Source: Bifidobacterium anseris (GTDB taxonomy: Bacteria > Actinomycetota > Actinomycetes > Actinomycetales > Bifidobacteriaceae). From it: a stretch of 64,000 bases of DNA. Shown piece by piece: positions 37,741 through 46,981 of the stretch. The stretch lies in the NCBI RefSeq assembly GCF_002860345.1, contig NZ_NMYC01000005.1, forward strand, positions 710,459 to 774,458, read 5' to 3'. The notes under the pieces were generated by a model. That model ran no database searches and was not told the DNA's origin. It worked only from the letters and a program-made list of their open reading frames with translations. The stretch's first letter is position 1. Every line of letters begins with the position of its first letter. The translations under genes and the position numbers were made by a program.

Positions 37741-39161
37741 TGCGGCAGGCCGAGGCGCTCGAAATCATGGACGCCGGCGCGAGCGTCTTCCTGACCGGCG
37801 CTCCCGGCGCCGGCAAGACGTACACGCTCAACGAGTTCGTCGCCGGCGCGCGCAGACGCGGCGCGAGCGTCGCCGTCACGGCGTCCACGGGCATCGCGGC
37901 CACGCATATCAACGGACAGACGATCCATTCTTGGAGCGGCCTCGGCGTCGCGAACGCGCTCACCGAACAGGTGCTCAAGAACGTGCGCACGCGCCGACGC
38001 AAGGCGCTGCAGGCGACCGACATCCTCGTCATCGACGAGGTCTCGATGATGCACGCGTGGCTGTTCGATATGGTCGACCGCGCGATGCGCGTCGTGCGGC
38101 GCGATGACCGTCCCTTCGGCGGCGTGCAGGTCGTGCTCTCCGGTGATTTCTTCCAGCTGCCGCCGGTGAGCGTCGGCGCGCGCAACCACGACGTCGTCAC
38201 GCCGAGCCCTGAATTCGTCGCCGAACGCGAGCGCTACGCGCGCGCTGGACGCAACCCGGAGGGCTTCGTCACCGAATCCTTCGCGTGGGACGAACTCGAC
38301 CCGGTCGTCTGCTATCTCGACGAGCAGCATCGTCAGGACGACGGCGCGCTGCTCGGCGTCCTCACCGACATCCGCGACGGCCGTGTCTCGCAGCAGGACC
38401 GCGACCTGCTCGTCACGCGCCTTGGCGTGCGGCCGCCGGAGGGACGCACCGCCGTCAACCTGTTCCCCGTCAACCGTCAGGCCGATCAGCTCAACGATCG
38501 CATGCTCGCCGCGATTGACGCGCCTGCGCACACCTTTTACGCGACCTGCGCGGGGCCGGCGAACCTCGTCGAGCGACTCAAACGCAACATGCTCGCCCCG
38601 GACGTGCTCACGCTCAAGGAGGGCGCCGAGGTCATGGCCGTGCGCAACGACGCCGACCATCAGTTCGTCAACGGCTCGCTCGGTACCGTGCGCGGCTTCG
38701 CGACGGAGGCCAAGGGCGGCTGGCCGATCGTCGCCTTCGAGAACGGCAACGTCGTGACGATGAAGCCGAGCGACTGGGAGCTCACCGACAACGAGAAGAC
38801 GCTCGCCGCTGTCTCACAGGTGCCGCTGCGCTGCGCGTGGGCGATCACGATCCACAAATCGCAGGGCATGACGCTCGACGCGGCCGTCATGGATCTCAAG
38901 CGCACCTTCGCGCCCGGCATGGGCTACGTCGCGCTTTCCCGAGTGGAACGGCTCGACGGGCTGTTTCTCGACGGCGTCAGCAATCGCATGTTCGATGTGA
39001 GCGACGATGCCGTGCGGCTCGACGGAACGTTGCGCGAACGTTCGACCGAGGCGGCGCGCGCGTTGCACGAGGACGGCGCCGCGTCGATCGTCGCCGCGCA
39101 GCGCCATGCGGAGGTCGCCGCCGAGGACGACGACGGTTTCGCGCAGGACGAGCTGTTCTGA
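37740..39161 (+). CDS. PIF1-like 5'-3' DNA helicase
   Basis: A 473-residue SF1B helicase of the PIF1/RecD-like group. Walker A GAPGAGKTYTL near residue 21, motif Ia TASTGIAATHINGQTIHSW, Walker B ILVIDEVSMM, motif III QVVLSGDFFQLPP, and C-terminal WAITIHKSQGMTLDAAV and YVALSRVERLDGL. No long accessory domains. Might unwind G-quadruplexes or R-loops as other PIF1 enzymes. Starts on the last base of the HAD gene stop, hence translationally coupled. The acidic C-terminus (EDDDGF...DELF) could be a protein-binding tail. Confidence 0.9.
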   Translation: MRQAEALEIMDAGASVFLTGAPGAGKTYTLNEFVAGARRRGASVAVTASTGIAATHINGQTIHSWSGLGVANALTEQVLKNVRTRRRKALQATDILVIDEVSMMHAWLFDMVDRAMRVVRRDDRPFGGVQVVLSGDFFQLPPVSVGARNHDVVTPSPEFVAERERYARAGRNPEGFVTESFAWDELDPVVCYLDEQHRQDDGALLGVLTDIRDGRVSQQDRDLLVTRLGVRPPEGRTAVNLFPVNRQADQLNDRMLAAIDAPAHTFYATCAGPANLVERLKRNMLAPDVLTLKEGAEVMAVRNDADHQFVNGSLGTVRGFATEAKGGWPIVAFENGNVVTMKPSDWELTDNEKTLAAVSQVPLRCAWAITIHKSQGMTLDAAVMDLKRTFAPGMGYVALSRVERLDGLFLDGVSNRMFDVSDDAVRLDGTLRERSTEAARALHEDGAASIVAAQRHAEVAAEDDDGFAQDELF

Positions 39162-39321
39162 CGACGCGCGGTTGTGCGGGTGGGCTGTGTCGCATCGTCG
39201 GCCACGCCCGTCGTGAACATGCGCGCGGCGGCGCGTCACTACAATGTGAATCGACAATTCAATAAAGGAATGATCGGCATCGCGGCTTCGGCGGCGGTGC
39301 GGCAGGCAGGAGGAAGGCATC

Positions 39322-39774
39322 ATGAAGCGTAGGAACGCGTATATCGTCTCGGGGATCGGCGCGATCGTGCTGTTCGTCGCCTTCCTGACCTACAACGCGC
39401 AGCCGGTGCCGTTGTGGAACTGGATCAAGTTGTCTGACATCCTGACGATCGTCGGCGGCCTGATGTTCATCATCCCGTTCTATGCGCTGTCGGTGCGTGT
39501 CAAGGAGCGCGAGCATGCGCCGAACCCGTGGGTGTGGCAGCTGCTGCCGGTCGTCGGCATGTTCCTGATGGTCGTCGGCCTGCTGATTCCGAACGATTTC
39601 GTGAGCTTCGGCTCGGTCGCGCTGTGCGACGTGCTGTACTTCCTCGGCTGCGTCGGCATGCTGATGATCTTCGTCTACCCCTTCGGCTCGGTCAACGACG
39701 AGATCCTCGAGAACGACGTCGACGCGCGCGTCGAGGACGACGAGGAGCACACGAAACGCACGACGACGAAGTGA
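39322..39774 (+). CDS. Small four-helix membrane protein, unknown
   Basis: A 150-residue protein with four probable membrane helices (about 8-26, 37-56, 71-90 and 97-118) and an acidic cytoplasmic tail ending EEHTKRTTTK. No family recognised. GGAGGAAGG ahead of the ATG is strong. The stop codon is inside the first unit of an 11-bp triplicated repeat. Confidence 0.75.
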   Translation: MKRRNAYIVSGIGAIVLFVAFLTYNAQPVPLWNWIKLSDILTIVGGLMFIIPFYALSVRVKEREHAPNPWVWQLLPVVGMFLMVVGLLIPNDFVSFGSVALCDVLYFLGCVGMLMIFVYPFGSVNDEILENDVDARVEDDEEHTKRTTTK

Positions 39775-39803
39775 CGGCGAAGTGACGGCGAAGTGACGGC
39801 GAA
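39771..39803. repeat. 11-bp tandem repeat (x3) at a stop codon
   Basis: GTGACGGCGAA is repeated three times exactly and begins a fourth time. The first copy contains the TGA stop of the membrane protein gene. Confidence 0.9.
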
Positions 39804-39818
39804 GTGAGTCGATAGGGT

Positions 39819-39878
39819 GGCGCATGCGGACGCCCGGACCGCGCGACGACGGCTGCGCGCCGGGCGTCCGCATGCGCC
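39819..39878. repeat. Perfect 19-bp inverted repeat upstream of proS
   Basis: Arms 39819-39837 and 39860-39878 with a 22-base loop, ending 35 bases before proS. No T-run on either side. May be a terminator of the preceding gene or a leader structure of proS. Confidence 0.7.
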
Positions 39879-39913
39879 GCCGTTGGTCCCGCAAGCCGCG
39901 TAGGTTAACAGGT

Positions 39914-41716
39914 ATGACCAAAGCTCTTCGAATGTCCACCATGTTCCTGCGTACGCTGCGCGAAGACCCCGCCGACGCAGACGTCGATTCCGCGAAGCTG
40001 CTCCAGCGCGCCGGCTACATCCGCAAGGCCGCGCCGGGCATCTGGACCTGGCTGCCGCTCGGCCTGGCCGTCCTCAACAAGATCGAGGGCATCATTCGCG
40101 AGGAGATCAACGGCATTGGCGCCCAGGAGGTGCACTTCCCGGCGCTGCTGCCGCGCGAGCCGTACGAGGCGACGCACCGCTGGGAGGAGTACGGCGACAA
40201 CATCTTCCGTCTCAAGGATCGTCACGAGGCCGACTATCTGCTCGCGCCGACGCATGAGGAGATGTTCACGCTGCTCGTCAAGGACATGTACTCGTCCTAC
40301 AAGGACCTGCCGGTGACGCTCTACCAGATCCAGACGAAGTACCGCGACGAGTTCCGTCCGCGCGCGGGCCTGATCCGCGGCCGCGAGTTCATCATGAAGG
40401 ACGCCTATTCGTTCACTGTCGACGAGGAGGGCATGCGCAAGGCCTACATGGACGAGCGTGGCGCCTACGAGCGCATCTTCCAGCGGCTCGATTTGAAGTA
40501 CGTGCCGGTCTTCGCGATGAGCGGCCCGATGGGTGGCTCGGCATCCGAGGAGTTCCTCGCGCCGATGCCGATCGGCGAGGACACCTTCGCGCTCGCGCCG
40601 AGCGGCAAGGCATGGAACGTCGAGGCGCTGCACACGCCCGAAATCGAGGCGATCGACTGCTCGGCGACGCCGGCTGCCGAGAAGCGCGCGACGCCGGGGG
40701 CGAAGACGATTGACGAGATGGTCGCGTTCGCGAACGAGACCTATCCGCGCACCGATGGCCGTGCATGGCAGGCCGAGGACATCCTCAAGAACGTCGTCGT
40801 CGCCGTCAAGCACGCCGAGGACGACGAGCATGACGAACCGTGGCGCGAACTGATCGTCGTCGGTATCCCCGGCGACCGCACGATCGACATGAAGCGCCTT
40901 GAGGCGCAGTTCGCCCCGTCCGAGCTCGAGGAAGCCACCGAGGAGGACCTCAAGGCGCATCCCGAACTCGTGCAGGGCTTCATCGGCCCGATGGGCTTCG
41001 GCCCGCAGAACGACGCCGACGGCGCGCTGCGCTACTTCATCGACGCGCATGTGGCCGAAGGCTCGGCGTGGTTCACCGGCGCCGACGAACAGGACGTCGA
41101 CTACTACGACCTCGTCTACGGCCGTGACTTCAAGGCCGACGGCGTCGTCGAGGCCGTCGAGGTGCGCGACGGCGACATGAGCCCGGACGGCTCCGGCCCG
41201 CTGAGCTTCGAACGCGGCGTCGAGATCGGTCAGGTCTTCCAGCTCGGCCTGAAGTATTCCGAGGCGCTCGGCCTCAAGGTGCTCGACCAGAACGGCAAGA
41301 CGGTGCCGGTGTGGATGGGCTGCTACGGCATCGGCGTGAGCCGCGTGCTCGCCTGCATCGCTGAGACGCATCACGACGAGCGCGGCCTGGCCTGGCCGGC
41401 GAACATCGCGCCCGCCCAGGTGCACGTCGTGGCGACCGGCAAGGACGAAGCGGCCTTCGAAGCCGCCGACCGTCTCGTCGAACAGCTTGAGGCCGACGGC
41501 GTCGAGGTCATCTACGACGACCGCCGGAAGGTCTCGCCGGGTGTCAAGTTCAAGGACGCCGAACTCATCGGCGTGCCGATCATCGCCGTCGCCGGACGCG
41601 ACACCGTCAACGACGGCACGATCGAAGTACGCGACCGCGACGGCGGCAACAAGGAGGCTGTGCCGGCCGAGTCGGCGGCGCAGGCCATCGCCGACCGTCT
41701 GCGCCGGATGCTCTGA
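39914..41716 (+). CDS. proS: Prolyl-tRNA synthetase
   Basis: Charges tRNA-Pro. About 600 residues, the bacterial-type enzyme with an INS (YbaK-like) editing domain between class II motifs 2 and 3 (roughly 220-400). Motif 1 region [19 protein letters not shown], motif 2 region [20 protein letters not shown], motif 3 [12 protein letters not shown], anticodon domain with [20 protein letters not shown]. Start at 39914 because [17 protein letters not shown] is the usual N-terminus. The ribosome site is weak and TAGGTT lies seven bases upstream, so a leaderless start is possible. Confidence 0.95.
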   Translation: MTKALRMSTMFLRTLREDPADADVDSAKLLQRAGYIRKAAPGIWTWLPLGLAVLNKIEGIIREEINGIGAQEVHFPALLPREPYEATHRWEEYGDNIFRLKDRHEADYLLAPTHEEMFTLLVKDMYSSYKDLPVTLYQIQTKYRDEFRPRAGLIRGREFIMKDAYSFTVDEEGMRKAYMDERGAYERIFQRLDLKYVPVFAMSGPMGGSASEEFLAPMPIGEDTFALAPSGKAWNVEALHTPEIEAIDCSATPAAEKRATPGAKTIDEMVAFANETYPRTDGRAWQAEDILKNVVVAVKHAEDDEHDEPWRELIVVGIPGDRTIDMKRLEAQFAPSELEEATEEDLKAHPELVQGFIGPMGFGPQNDADGALRYFIDAHVAEGSAWFTGADEQDVDYYDLVYGRDFKADGVVEAVEVRDGDMSPDGSGPLSFERGVEIGQVFQLGLKYSEALGLKVLDQNGKTVPVWMGCYGIGVSRVLACIAETHHDERGLAWPANIAPAQVHVVATGKDEAAFEAADRLVEQLEADGVEVIYDDRRKVSPGVKFKDAELIGVPIIAVAGRDTVNDGTIEVRDRDGGNKEAVPAESAAQAIADRLRRML

Positions 41717-41739
41717 TCGTCCGATCGCATGAATGCTCA

Positions 41740-41769
41740 GGCCCGTCACCGGAAGGTGGCGGGCCTTTT
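41740..41769 (+). terminator. proS terminator
   Basis: GGCCCGTCACC, loop GGAA, then its near-perfect complement GGTGGCGGGCC and TTTT. Intrinsic terminator 24 bases after the stop. Confidence 0.85.
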
Positions 41770-41861
41770 CGTATGTCCTCTTCGTGTGAGCGCACGGTGT
41801 GTGAGAGCACGGTGGCGACAGGCCGGCGCACGGCATGTGCGCCGTGCATAATCCGGCGAAT

Positions 41862-41914
41862 CCATCCACATCGCGCATGTGGATTGGTGTGGATAGAGGT
41901 CCCGTCCATCCACA
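41862..41914. promoter_or_regulatory. Cluster of four DnaA-box-like sites upstream of ssb
   Basis: CCATCCACA (41862, plus), TGTGGATTG (41878, minus), TGTGGATAG (41888, minus; 8 of 9 to the consensus) and CCATCCACA (41906, plus) fall within 53 bases. The others match the TTATCCACA consensus at 7 of 9. They lie in the 348-base gap before the ssb gene; nothing else in the gap supports a gene. Confidence 0.45.
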
Positions 41915-42064
41915 TTTCGGGCGCGACACACCCTTCCGGTCACATACCCCCGTCAGGCTTGCGCCGCGGATGTCTCCACGCCGATAGTGGTGGAACCCAA
42001 CCGGACCAAGCCGGACCCGATCAGGGGCGTCGAAGACGGCGCAGCCAGACGAAAGGACACGACC

Positions 42065-42646
42065 ATGGCGATACAACAGGGACAGATCACGATCACCGGA
42101 TTCCTCGGCAGCGAACCGACGCCGCTCGGCCTGCATGGCGGGGCGCGCGCCGCATGCCGCTTCCGCCTCGCATGCACGCGCGGCTACCGCGACGGCGACG
42201 GACGATGGCAGTCGCTGCCGACGACGTGGATCACCGTCAAGGCGTTCCGCGAGCTCGCGCTCAACATCGTCAATTCGCTGCACAAGGGGGAGGCCGTCAT
42301 CGTCGTCGGCGTGCTATCCACCGAAGAGTGGCCGGGCGAGGACGGCAAGGCACGTTCGCACACGTTCATCGAGGCGAGCAATGTCGGCCACGACCTCAAC
42401 TACGGCATCTCGGTCGTGCGCAGGCTTGCGAAGGGTCAGTCGGACACGCAGGGCGCGAGGCGGCCGAGGCAGGCGGACGGCGTCGACGACGCGCCGGTCG
42501 ACCTCGATGGCGTGCAGATCGATCCGCGCACCGGCGAGGTCACCGACGACGCGGCCGCGCAGGCCGAAGTCGTCGCCGAAGCGCAGGCCGTGGCCGATCA
42601 GGCCGCCGAACCTGTCGCCGTCGGCGCACCGCCAGATGACTTCTGA
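42065..42646 (+). CDS. ssb: Single-stranded DNA-binding protein
   Basis: A 193-residue SSB: OB fold over about the first 110 residues (ITITGFLGSEPTPLG, WQSLPTTWITVKAFRELA, EAVIVVGVLSTEEW) and a disordered acidic tail ending PPDDF, the partner-binding tip. It stands alone rather than between rpsF and rpsR, suggesting it is a second or diverged SSB copy; the usual ssb may lie elsewhere. AAAGGAC before the ATG at 42065 decides the start; an in-frame ATG 26 codons earlier has none. Confidence 0.88.
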   Translation: MAIQQGQITITGFLGSEPTPLGLHGGARAACRFRLACTRGYRDGDGRWQSLPTTWITVKAFRELALNIVNSLHKGEAVIVVGVLSTEEWPGEDGKARSHTFIEASNVGHDLNYGISVVRRLAKGQSDTQGARRPRQADGVDDAPVDLDGVQIDPRTGEVTDDAAAQAEVVAEAQAVADQAAEPVAVGAPPDDF

Positions 42647-42666
42647 CAGAAGACTTCTGACAGAAG
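42639..42666. repeat. 14-bp tandem duplication at the ssb stop
   Basis: ACTTCTGACAGAAG occurs twice in direct tandem; the first copy includes the ssb stop codon. Confidence 0.9.
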
Positions 42667-42715
42667 ACTGCAGACGGCGGGCAGTAGGCCGAAGGCAATC
42701 AGTCAGAGAAAAGAG

Positions 42716-42765
42716 AAGGCGGAAGGGGACGCCACGGCACGCGCCGCGGCGTCCCCTTCCGCCTT
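42716..42765. terminator. Bidirectional terminator between ssb and pepO
   Basis: Perfect 18-bp stem (42716-42733 with 42748-42765), 14-base loop, between two converging genes. A-rich before and T-containing after the stem. Confidence 0.8.
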
Positions 42766-42790
42766 ACCGTCGCCTGTTATCGCCGTCGCG

Positions 42791-44863
42791 TCACCAGATG
42801 TGGACGCGTTCCTCCGGCTTGAGCCACATGCGGTCGTCGGGCGTGACGCCGAAGGCCTTGTAGAACAGGTCGACGTTGCGCGCGATGCCGTTCGTGCGGC
42901 ATTCGGCCGGCGAATGCGGGTCGATCTGCAGATACTGCTCGACGAGTTCGTCGCGGTTCTTCGTGCGCCAGATCAGCGCATAGCCGAGGAAGAAGCGCTG
43001 CAGGCCGGTGAAGCCGTCGAGCGTCGGCGCCGTGTCGAGCGCCGCCTCAATCGCCGTCGGGTCGCCGTCGATCGGCTTGCCCTGCGCCTCGTCGAGCGAG
43101 AACGCGTAGGCCTTGAGCGCGATGTTGACGCCGGACAGGTCGCCGATGTTCTCGCCGATCGTCAGCGCGCCGTTGACGTGCGGCGCCTTCGTCGGGTCGT
43201 CGCCGTACTTCTCCTGCAGCTGCGCGGGCACGAAACGGTCGTACTGGTCGATGAGCGTCTTCGTCAGCTGCTGGAAGCGCGCCTTGTCCTCGGCGGTCCA
43301 CCAGTCCTCGAGCTTGCCTTCGCCGTTGAACTGCGCGCCCTGATCGTCGAAGCCGTGGCCGATCTCATGGCCGATGACCGAGCCGATGCCGCCGTAGTTG
43401 ACGGCGTCCTCGGCCTCCGGGTTGAAGAACGGCGGCTGCAGGATCGCGGCCGGGAAGACGATGATGTTGAGCGTCGGCTCATAGTAGGCGTTGACCGTCT
43501 GCGGGTTCATCAGCCACTCGTCCTTGTCCACCGGCTTGCCGCATTTGGCCATCTGGTAGCCGAATTCGTAGACCGAGGCCGCGCGCATGTTGTCCATCAG
43601 CGACGCTGACGCGTCGACGTCGAGCGCCGTGTAGTCGCGCCAATGGTTCGTGTAGCCGATCTTCGCCTCGAAATGGTCGAGCTTGTCGAGCGCCTTGCGC
43701 TTCGTCTCGTCTCCGAGCCAGTCGCTGTTGAGGATCGAGACATGGTAGGCCTCGATCAGGTTGTGCACGAGCTGCTCCATGCGCGTTTTCGACGATTCGG
43801 GGAAATGCTCGCGCACATAGACGCGGCCGACGTCCTCGCCACAGATGCCGTTGACAAGCGAGACGCCGCGCTTCCAGCGGGCGCGCTGCTCCTTGGCACC
43901 CGAAAGCGTGCGGCCATAGAAGTCGAAGTTCGTCGTGTCGAAATCGCCCGACAGCATGCTCGCGCGGCCGACGATGACGTGGACGCGCGCCCACAGCTTG
44001 AGGTCCTCGAGGTCGGCGTCCGCCCAGAACGTGTTCAGTCCGGTGAGGAACGACGGTTCCATGACGTTGACGTGCGCGAGCGCGCCGAGCACGTCGACCG
44101 GGTAGCTGCGCGCCGTCGCCGAACGGTCGTACGACGTCTGCATCGCCTTCGCCCACGCCTCGATGTCGAAGGCGGCGAGCATCGCGGCCAGCGCGGCGAA
44201 ATCGGTCGGGTTGTTCGTCTTCTGCGAGTCGCGCGTCTCGACGTTCGTCCAATGGTGGGAGGCGATCGTCGTCTCCACCTCGAGCAGATGTTCAGCCTGC
44301 TCCTGCGCGTCGTCGGCGTAGCCGGCGTTCTTCAACTGCCGGGCGACCATCGTCACGTAGGCGTCGCGGATCGGCTTGTAGTGGTCCTCGCGGTAGTACG
44401 CCTCATCGGGAAGCCCGAGGCCGCCCTGGCTCAGATGCATGATGTTGTGGTCAGGGTCGTTGAAGTCGCCGAAGATGTCGAATCCGAACAGGTCGGGGCC
44501 GCCGTAGGGGCTCATCTCGCCGAGCAGCGCCGTCAGCTCGGCCTTCGTCTGCACGGCGTCGATATGGTCGAGGTCGGCGCGGATCGGCGTGGCGCCGGCT
44601 TTTTCGACGGCATCGACGTCGAGGAAGGAACGGTAGATCGCCTTCGATTTGGCGGCCTCGTCGCCGTCGGATTCGAGGATGTCGCGGATCTGGGATTCGG
44701 CGTTCTCGGCGAGACGGTCGAAGGAGCCGTAGCGGGAACGGTCGTCGGGAAGCGCGTAGGTGTCGATCCACGGGCCGTTGACGTAGCGGAACAGGTCGTC
44801 GGCGGGGCGGATCACGGAGGAGAATGCGGCCGGATCGATGCCGGATTGATAGGTGTTGCTCAT
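42791..44863 (-). CDS. pepO: M13-family metalloendopeptidase (PepO/neprilysin type)
   Basis: A 690-residue zinc oligopeptidase. Zinc motif VIGHEIGHGFDDQGAQF, third zinc ligand in GENIGDLSGVNIAL, substrate-binding NAYYEPTLN, and the family N-terminus RPADDLFRYVNGPWIDTY. There is no signal or membrane anchor, so it is cytoplasmic and probably digests imported peptides. The usual C-terminal CxxW is replaced by VHIW. The ATG at 44863 begins MSNTYQSGID; an AAC-rich upstream region has a modest ribosome site. Confidence 0.95.
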   Translation of the reverse strand: MSNTYQSGIDPAAFSSVIRPADDLFRYVNGPWIDTYALPDDRSRYGSFDRLAENAESQIRDILESDGDEAAKSKAIYRSFLDVDAVEKAGATPIRADLDHIDAVQTKAELTALLGEMSPYGGPDLFGFDIFGDFNDPDHNIMHLSQGGLGLPDEAYYREDHYKPIRDAYVTMVARQLKNAGYADDAQEQAEHLLEVETTIASHHWTNVETRDSQKTNNPTDFAALAAMLAAFDIEAWAKAMQTSYDRSATARSYPVDVLGALAHVNVMEPSFLTGLNTFWADADLEDLKLWARVHVIVGRASMLSGDFDTTNFDFYGRTLSGAKEQRARWKRGVSLVNGICGEDVGRVYVREHFPESSKTRMEQLVHNLIEAYHVSILNSDWLGDETKRKALDKLDHFEAKIGYTNHWRDYTALDVDASASLMDNMRAASVYEFGYQMAKCGKPVDKDEWLMNPQTVNAYYEPTLNIIVFPAAILQPPFFNPEAEDAVNYGGIGSVIGHEIGHGFDDQGAQFNGEGKLEDWWTAEDKARFQQLTKTLIDQYDRFVPAQLQEKYGDDPTKAPHVNGALTIGENIGDLSGVNIALKAYAFSLDEAQGKPIDGDPTAIEAALDTAPTLDGFTGLQRFFLGYALIWRTKNRDELVEQYLQIDPHSPAECRTNGIARNVDLFYKAFGVTPDDRMWLKPEERVHIW

Positions 44864-45140
44864 GGTTCCACACTATAGGTCATTTTGCGACAACGCCGCC
44901 GGCGTACACGATCAAGAACATGCCCGCACAAGACAGGGCATACATCGACCGATTTCGCTGCCGACTACGCGCGAAGGGAAACAATTGCGAAAACGCGGCG
45001 GCGCAAGGCAGTGGGGGAGCACACTGGAGACATGACCGCAGGGCGAGCCTGCGGAAGGACCATGTGGTCGCGGAACGATACGACGCGCGGCGCTTCAGGG
45101 CGCGGGCCGTCAGCGCCGCGGCAGGAGGAAAGGAGTCATC

Positions 45141-45749
45141 ATGTCCAACGTCAATGATTCGCCGAACGGCAACTGGAGCCCGTTCCGGCTCGTCGAGCAG
45201 TCGCTGCCGACCGGCGCGAAGAACGCCGTGCGCATCGCCTACGCCGTCATCGGCCTCGCCGCGCTCGCGCTCGGCATCTGCCTGCTCGTGTGGCCGGGCA
45301 AGACGCTCATCGTCGCCTGCATCATGCTCGGCATCTACTTCCTGATCTCCGGCATCGTGCGTATCGTCAGCTCGATCGTCGAGGTCGGCCTGCCGGCGGG
45401 ATGGCGCGTGCTCGGCATCCTCATCGGCATCATCCTGATCATCGGCGGTCTTGTCGTGCTGCGCTACACGGCGTTCTCGACGGCGACGCTCGCCGTCATG
45501 TTCACGCTCGTCGTCGGCATCTGCTGGATCATGGAGGGCGTCATGGCGCTCGCCGAATCGTGGTCGATGCCGAGCTCCGGCTGGGCGATCGCCTACGCGA
45601 TCATCTCGATCATCGCCGGCTTCGCGATCCTGTGCATGCCGATGGCTTCGACCGTCGCGCTCATCATCTTCGGCGGCTGCGCGATGATCGTCATGGGCAT
45701 CGTCGCGATTGTGCGCGCCTTCACCTTCGGCCGCGTGCCGAAGAACTGA
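45141..45749 (+). CDS. HdeD/DUF308-family membrane protein
   Basis: A 202-residue protein with six hydrophobic segments in three pairs, as in the DUF308 repeats of HdeD (LALGICLLVWPGKTLIVACI, GIILIIGGLVVLRYTAF, FAILCMPMASTVALIIFGG). Homologues are linked to acid stress but the mechanism is unclear. GGAGGAAAGGAG precedes the ATG. It is divergent from pepO. Confidence 0.85.
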   Translation: MSNVNDSPNGNWSPFRLVEQSLPTGAKNAVRIAYAVIGLAALALGICLLVWPGKTLIVACIMLGIYFLISGIVRIVSSIVEVGLPAGWRVLGILIGIILIIGGLVVLRYTAFSTATLAVMFTLVVGICWIMEGVMALAESWSMPSSGWAIAYAIISIIAGFAILCMPMASTVALIIFGGCAMIVMGIVAIVRAFTFGRVPKN

Positions 45750-45787
45750 GTCGTCCGATTCAGTCATTGTGATTATTGATTGATTAC

Positions 45788-45825
45788 CGAAGGCCGGTCG
45801 CCCGCATCCGCGCGGCCGGCCTTCG
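45788..45825 (+). terminator. Terminator after the HdeD-like gene
   Basis: CGAAGGCCGGTCG (45788-45800) pairs with CGGCCGGCCTTCG (45813-45825) apart from one position. No long T-run. Confidence 0.6.
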
Positions 45826-45942
45826 CGATGCCATAGCCGATGCCGTATCCGCCACGTTCGCAAATGTAAGCTGTGGGGGATAGGGTGGGTGTCAGCACAA
45901 TCGCCGCAACGGTCGGCGCATGGGAAAGGTGGTAGCAACTCC

Positions 45943-46749
45943 ATGATCGAACTCAAGACGCATTCGGAAATCGAAGCGATGAAGCCGGCGGGCCGTTTCG
46001 TCGGCGGCATCCTGCACGACCTGCAGGAACGCACGACGGTCGGCACGAACCTGCTCGAGATTGACGAATTCGTGCATCAGCGCATCGTCGACCGCAAGGG
46101 CGCCGAATCCTGCTACGTCGACTATGCGCCGGACTTCGGCACCGGCCCCTTTGCGCACTACATCTGCGTATCCGTCAACGACGCCGTGCTGCACGGCGTG
46201 CCCTACGACTACGACCTCAAGGACGGCGACCTCGTCAGCCTCGATCTGGCGATCAGCGTCGACGGCTGGGTCGCCGACTCCGCCGTGAGCTTCGTCGTCG
46301 GCAAGGACAAGGACCCCGAGGACCTGCGCCTGATCAAGTCCACGCAGGAGGCGCTCGCCGCCGGCATCGCCGCCGCGCAGCCGGGCAACCGCCTCGGCGA
46401 CATCTCGCATGCGATCGGCGACGTCGCGCGCGCCTACGGCTACCCGGTCAACCTCGACTTCGGCGGCCACGGCGTCGGCCACATCATGCACGGCGACCCA
46501 CATGTGCCCAACGACGGCAAGGCGCATCACGGCTACAAGCTGCGTCCGGGCCTCGTCATCGCGATCGAACCGTGGTTCATGAAGACGACCGACGAGATCT
46601 ATCAGGATCCGAAGGACGGCTGGACGCTGCGCAGCGAGGACGGCTCGCGCGGCGCGCATTCCGAGCACACGATCGCAATCACCGAAGGCGGCCCGATCGT
46701 GCTCACGCAGCGCGAAGGCGACCCGATTTCCGAGGAGTTCAAGGGCTGA
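45943..46749 (+). CDS. map: Methionine aminopeptidase, type I
   Basis: A 268-residue pita-bread metallopeptidase that removes the N-terminal methionine after deformylation. Metal ligands are visible in LVSLDLAISVDGWVADSA (Asp-Asp), GGHGVGHIMHGDPHV (His), and the C-terminal IAIEPWFM and SEHTIAITEGGP (Glu). AAAGGTGG precedes the ATG at 45943; 18 codons upstream in frame are rejected. With def elsewhere in the window it completes N-terminal processing. Confidence 0.95.
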   Translation: MIELKTHSEIEAMKPAGRFVGGILHDLQERTTVGTNLLEIDEFVHQRIVDRKGAESCYVDYAPDFGTGPFAHYICVSVNDAVLHGVPYDYDLKDGDLVSLDLAISVDGWVADSAVSFVVGKDKDPEDLRLIKSTQEALAAGIAAAQPGNRLGDISHAIGDVARAYGYPVNLDFGGHGVGHIMHGDPHVPNDGKAHHGYKLRPGLVIAIEPWFMKTTDEIYQDPKDGWTLRSEDGSRGAHSEHTIAITEGGPIVLTQREGDPISEEFKG

Positions 46750-46981
46750 ACGACGCCGGCGCGTCCGTGCATGCAATGATTCCATGACGAGGACCCGTGC
46801 ATCCGCGCGAGTCCTCGCCGCATATCGGGACGCGACACGCTTTTGAGACGGCCGCGGCCGGCCGAAATACGGATACCTTATAGTGGTCGGCAGTGCCCGC
46901 CGCCGGACAGAGGCGGACCCATGTCGGGTCCCCGTCGGTGACGCGGGCGGAAGGAAGCGAACAGCACAGACAGGAGGCGGC

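Noticed and set aside
41862-41914. Replication origin
   Set aside because: Although DnaA-box-like sites cluster here, there is no dnaA or dnaN gene and no AT-rich unwinding region, so oriC is not claimed.
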